Made by a program: the position numbers and the translations under genes
Notes under the pieces: model-generated
The model's database searches: none
Told to the model about the DNA's origin: nothing
Seen by the model: only the letters and a program-made list of their open reading frames with translations
NCBI GenBank assembly: GCA_030602935.1
Contig: JAUVYU010000020.1
Coordinates: forward strand, 1-8,082
Length of the DNA: 8,082 nt
Origin: Candidatus Bathyarchaeota archaeon
GTDB lineage: Archaea; Thermoproteota; Bathyarchaeia; TCS64
Direction of reading: 5' to 3'
Shown: positions 7,221 through 8,082 of the stretch, in pieces
Layout: each line of letters begins with the position of its first letter
How positions within the stretch are numbered: position 1 is the stretch's first letter

Positions 7221-7242
7221 GTTCTCCCTCAATATATACGTG

Positions 7243-7250
7243 TTAAATAT
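7243..7250 (-). promoter_or_regulatory. Candidate proximal TATA box for tfb
   Basis: ATATTTAA on the minus strand is centred about 26 bases before the ATG at 7220, the spacing expected for a leaderless archaeal transcript. A second AT-rich run, GTATATATT (7231-7239), is too close to the ATG to serve the same start. Confidence 0.45.
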
Positions 7251-7328
7251 TCCATCTCAGAATCTTCGTCATAAACTATTTCGGAATTATCTGATCACTT
7301 GGAGCACAGCAAAACTCTCCGGATGTTA

Positions 7329-7340
7329 TATTTAAGCTTT
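7329..7340 (-). promoter_or_regulatory. Candidate distal promoter for tfb
   Basis: AAAGCTTAAATA on the minus strand combines an A-rich stretch resembling a TFB recognition element with a TATA-like TTAAATA. Transcription would start near 7307 and give a leader of about 85 bases. It may be an additional tfb promoter. The same bases read on the plus strand (TTATATTTAAGC) could also serve a rightward transcript. Confidence 0.35.
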
Positions 7341-7463
7341 TCGTATCAAATCAATATAGTCTATAGAAGAAGGGTCGAGATATATAGAGGTTAACGTGGA
7401 ACTGGAATATCTATTCTTAACATCCCCTTCTTTATAGTTGTACTGGGCACTTCGCTGTATTCA

Positions 7464-7493
7464 GGGGGATTTAGGATAAAAGATAAAGCCCCC
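7464..7493 (+). repeat. Near-perfect 10-base inverted repeat before the nucleotidyltransferase gene
   Basis: GGGGGATTTA (7464-7473) and TAAAGCCCCC (7484-7493) are complementary at 9 of 10 positions, with one A-G mismatch. The 10-base spacer, GGATAAAAGA, contains a TATA-like ATAAAA. It could be an operator flanking the promoter or an RNA hairpin in a longer transcript. A competing 4-base stem (GCCC 7488-7491 with GGGC 7496-7499) shares its right arm. Confidence 0.5.
7475..7482 (+). promoter_or_regulatory. Candidate TATA element of the nucleotidyltransferase gene
   Basis: GATAAAAG is centred about 45 bases before the GTG at 7524. Transcription would start near 7504 and leave about 20 bases of leader, which includes AGGTTG as a weak ribosome-binding site. 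It lies in the loop of the inverted repeat at 7464-7493. Confidence 0.3.
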
Positions 7494-7523
7494 GTGGGCC
7501 TGAGTGTTTGTTAGGTTGTGGGC

Positions 7524-8082
7524 GTGACCGTTTCTGCTAGGGAGTTCCGCTCGATTATCAACTCCTTTGTCGATGAGCTGAGCAGGGATGAGTCGGTGGC
7601 GTCCGTGGGGCTCTTCGGGAGTTGGGTGAGTTACGAGGCCTCCGGGTCAAGCAGCGTTGATGTCCTGGTCGTGGACTGGTCTGGCCGTGACTACGAGTGT
7701 CGGGAGCTTCGGGAGTACCGGGGGCTCGTCATGGACGTGGACAGGGTGCCCCTGAGCTGGGTGGGGAAGATGGTGAGCCCTGAGGTGGATCATAAGGTGT
7801 ATGGGGCTATGATCATGCACGATCCTGGGGGTATGCTGCGGAGGGCTCAGGGTTTCCTGGAGGTGAACTATCGGAGCCCTGGGAGGCTTGAGATGAGGGC
7901 TGAGGGGTGCCTGTCCGCTGCGGAGATGTACCTGAGCAGGATCAGCTCGGCGTTGAGCCGGGGCGATCATGAGACCGCGTGCGTCTTCGCCGAGATGGGC
8001 GCGGCCTCTGCGGCTCTCGTTCTCGTCGACCTGGCGGGGCTCTCCCCGGCACGAAGCTCATCTGTCTGGGATCTGCGGCGGG
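7524..8082 (+). CDS. Nucleotidyltransferase-fold protein with C-terminal helical domain (partial, right edge)
   Basis: The frame stays open for 186 codons to the window edge. Residues about 1-85 resemble a minimal nucleotidyltransferase: GLFGSW (29-34) is followed, exactly 13 residues after the Ser, by D46 in SSVDVLVVDW, with a later acidic strand VMDVDRVPLSW (69-79). The family motif is GS-x(n)-D-x-D; here the first Asp is S44, so catalytic activity is uncertain. From about 115 on, a helical region (LSAAEMYLSRISSALSRGDHETACVFAEMGAASAALVLVDL) recalls the helical or HEPN-like partners of such enzymes, but I cannot assign it firmly. The GTG at 7524 has AGGTTG 7 bases upstream. A GTG at 7518 is the only other start before an in-frame TAG at 7512. 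Substrate unknown. It is divergent from tfb, and codon composition is as GC-rich as its neighbours. Confidence 0.8.
   Translation, partial: MTVSAREFRSIINSFVDELSRDESVASVGLFGSWVSYEASGSSSVDVLVVDWSGRDYECRELREYRGLVMDVDRVPLSWVGKMVSPEVDHKVYGAMIMHDPGGMLRRAQGFLEVNYRSPGRLEMRAEGCLSAAEMYLSRISSALSRGDHETACVFAEMGAASAALVLVDLAGLSPARSSSVWDLRR

Larger units (their letters stand above)
7221..7523. other. AT-rich divergent intergenic region between tfb and the nucleotidyltransferase gene
   Basis: About 300 bases without a credible protein gene. It contains several TATA-like elements, a short palindrome TATAGTCTATA at 7355-7365, further ATATAG-type words near 7378-7387 and 7431-7437, and the inverted repeat at 7464-7493. 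I see no tRNA, no C/D-box pair and no rRNA-like sequence. Its base composition contrasts with the GC-rich genes on both sides. Confidence 0.6.

Noticed and set aside
7220..7232. TTG at 7232 as the tfb start
   Set aside because: It adds only four residues, and the ATG at 7220 lies at leaderless spacing from a TATA-like element. The TTG remains possible but is less likely.
7647..7970. A 107-codon open frame on the minus strand at the right end
   Set aside because: It is antisense to the open nucleotidyltransferase-like frame. Its His/Pro-rich product is typical of the complement of GC-rich coding DNA.
1..8082. Mobile element, CRISPR array, defence island or other new multi-gene system
   Set aside because: No transposase, integrase, terminal repeats, CRISPR repeats or defence proteins are seen. 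All but two genes (DUF373 and the partial nucleotidyltransferase) are standard housekeeping families in an ordinary arrangement.

Overview
The window looks like ordinary chromosomal DNA of an archaeon. It carries a complete archaeal transcription factor B (TFB/TFIIB family), a DUF373 integral membrane protein (a family known mainly from archaea) and an archaeal-type cis-prenyltransferase. Several starts also fit archaeal TATA-box spacing and short or absent leaders. The coding DNA is fairly GC-rich and the intergenic regions are clearly AT-richer. A canonical-type SMC argues against Sulfolobales-like crenarchaea. A TACK-type lineage such as Bathyarchaeia would fit, but I cannot fix the phylum from sequence inspection alone.

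Layout from left to right. The minus-strand smc gene (1-2888) enters with its N-terminal ATPase half and hinge, and its C-terminus lies beyond the left edge. A 266-base divergent intergenic region (2889-3154) holds promoters and several short inverted and tandem repeats. The plus-strand pepQ-like prolidase (3155-4225) follows and converges, with only 2 bases between stop codons, on a minus-strand uppS-like cis-prenyltransferase (4228-5010). Upstream of that on the minus strand are the DUF373 membrane protein (5094-6239) and tfb (6294-7220). These three genes share one orientation with gaps of 83 and 54 bases, so they could be partly co-transcribed, but each also has a possible promoter of its own. 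A roughly 300-base AT-rich divergent region (7221-7523) separates tfb from a plus-strand nucleotidyltransferase-fold gene (7524 onward). That gene runs off the right edge, and its catalytic motif has one Asp replaced by Ser.

The genes are mostly housekeeping: chromosome organisation (SMC), peptide turnover (prolidase), polyprenyl lipid-carrier synthesis (UppS) and basal transcription (TFB). No mobile element, CRISPR array, rRNA or tRNA is visible, and I find no evidence of a novel multi-gene system. What merits a second look is mainly regulatory: a hairpin that would hide the ribosome-binding site of the DUF373 gene, an inverted repeat framing a TATA-like element ahead of the nucleotidyltransferase gene, a palindrome just downstream of the smc TATA box, and the altered catalytic motif of the nucleotidyltransferase-like protein.
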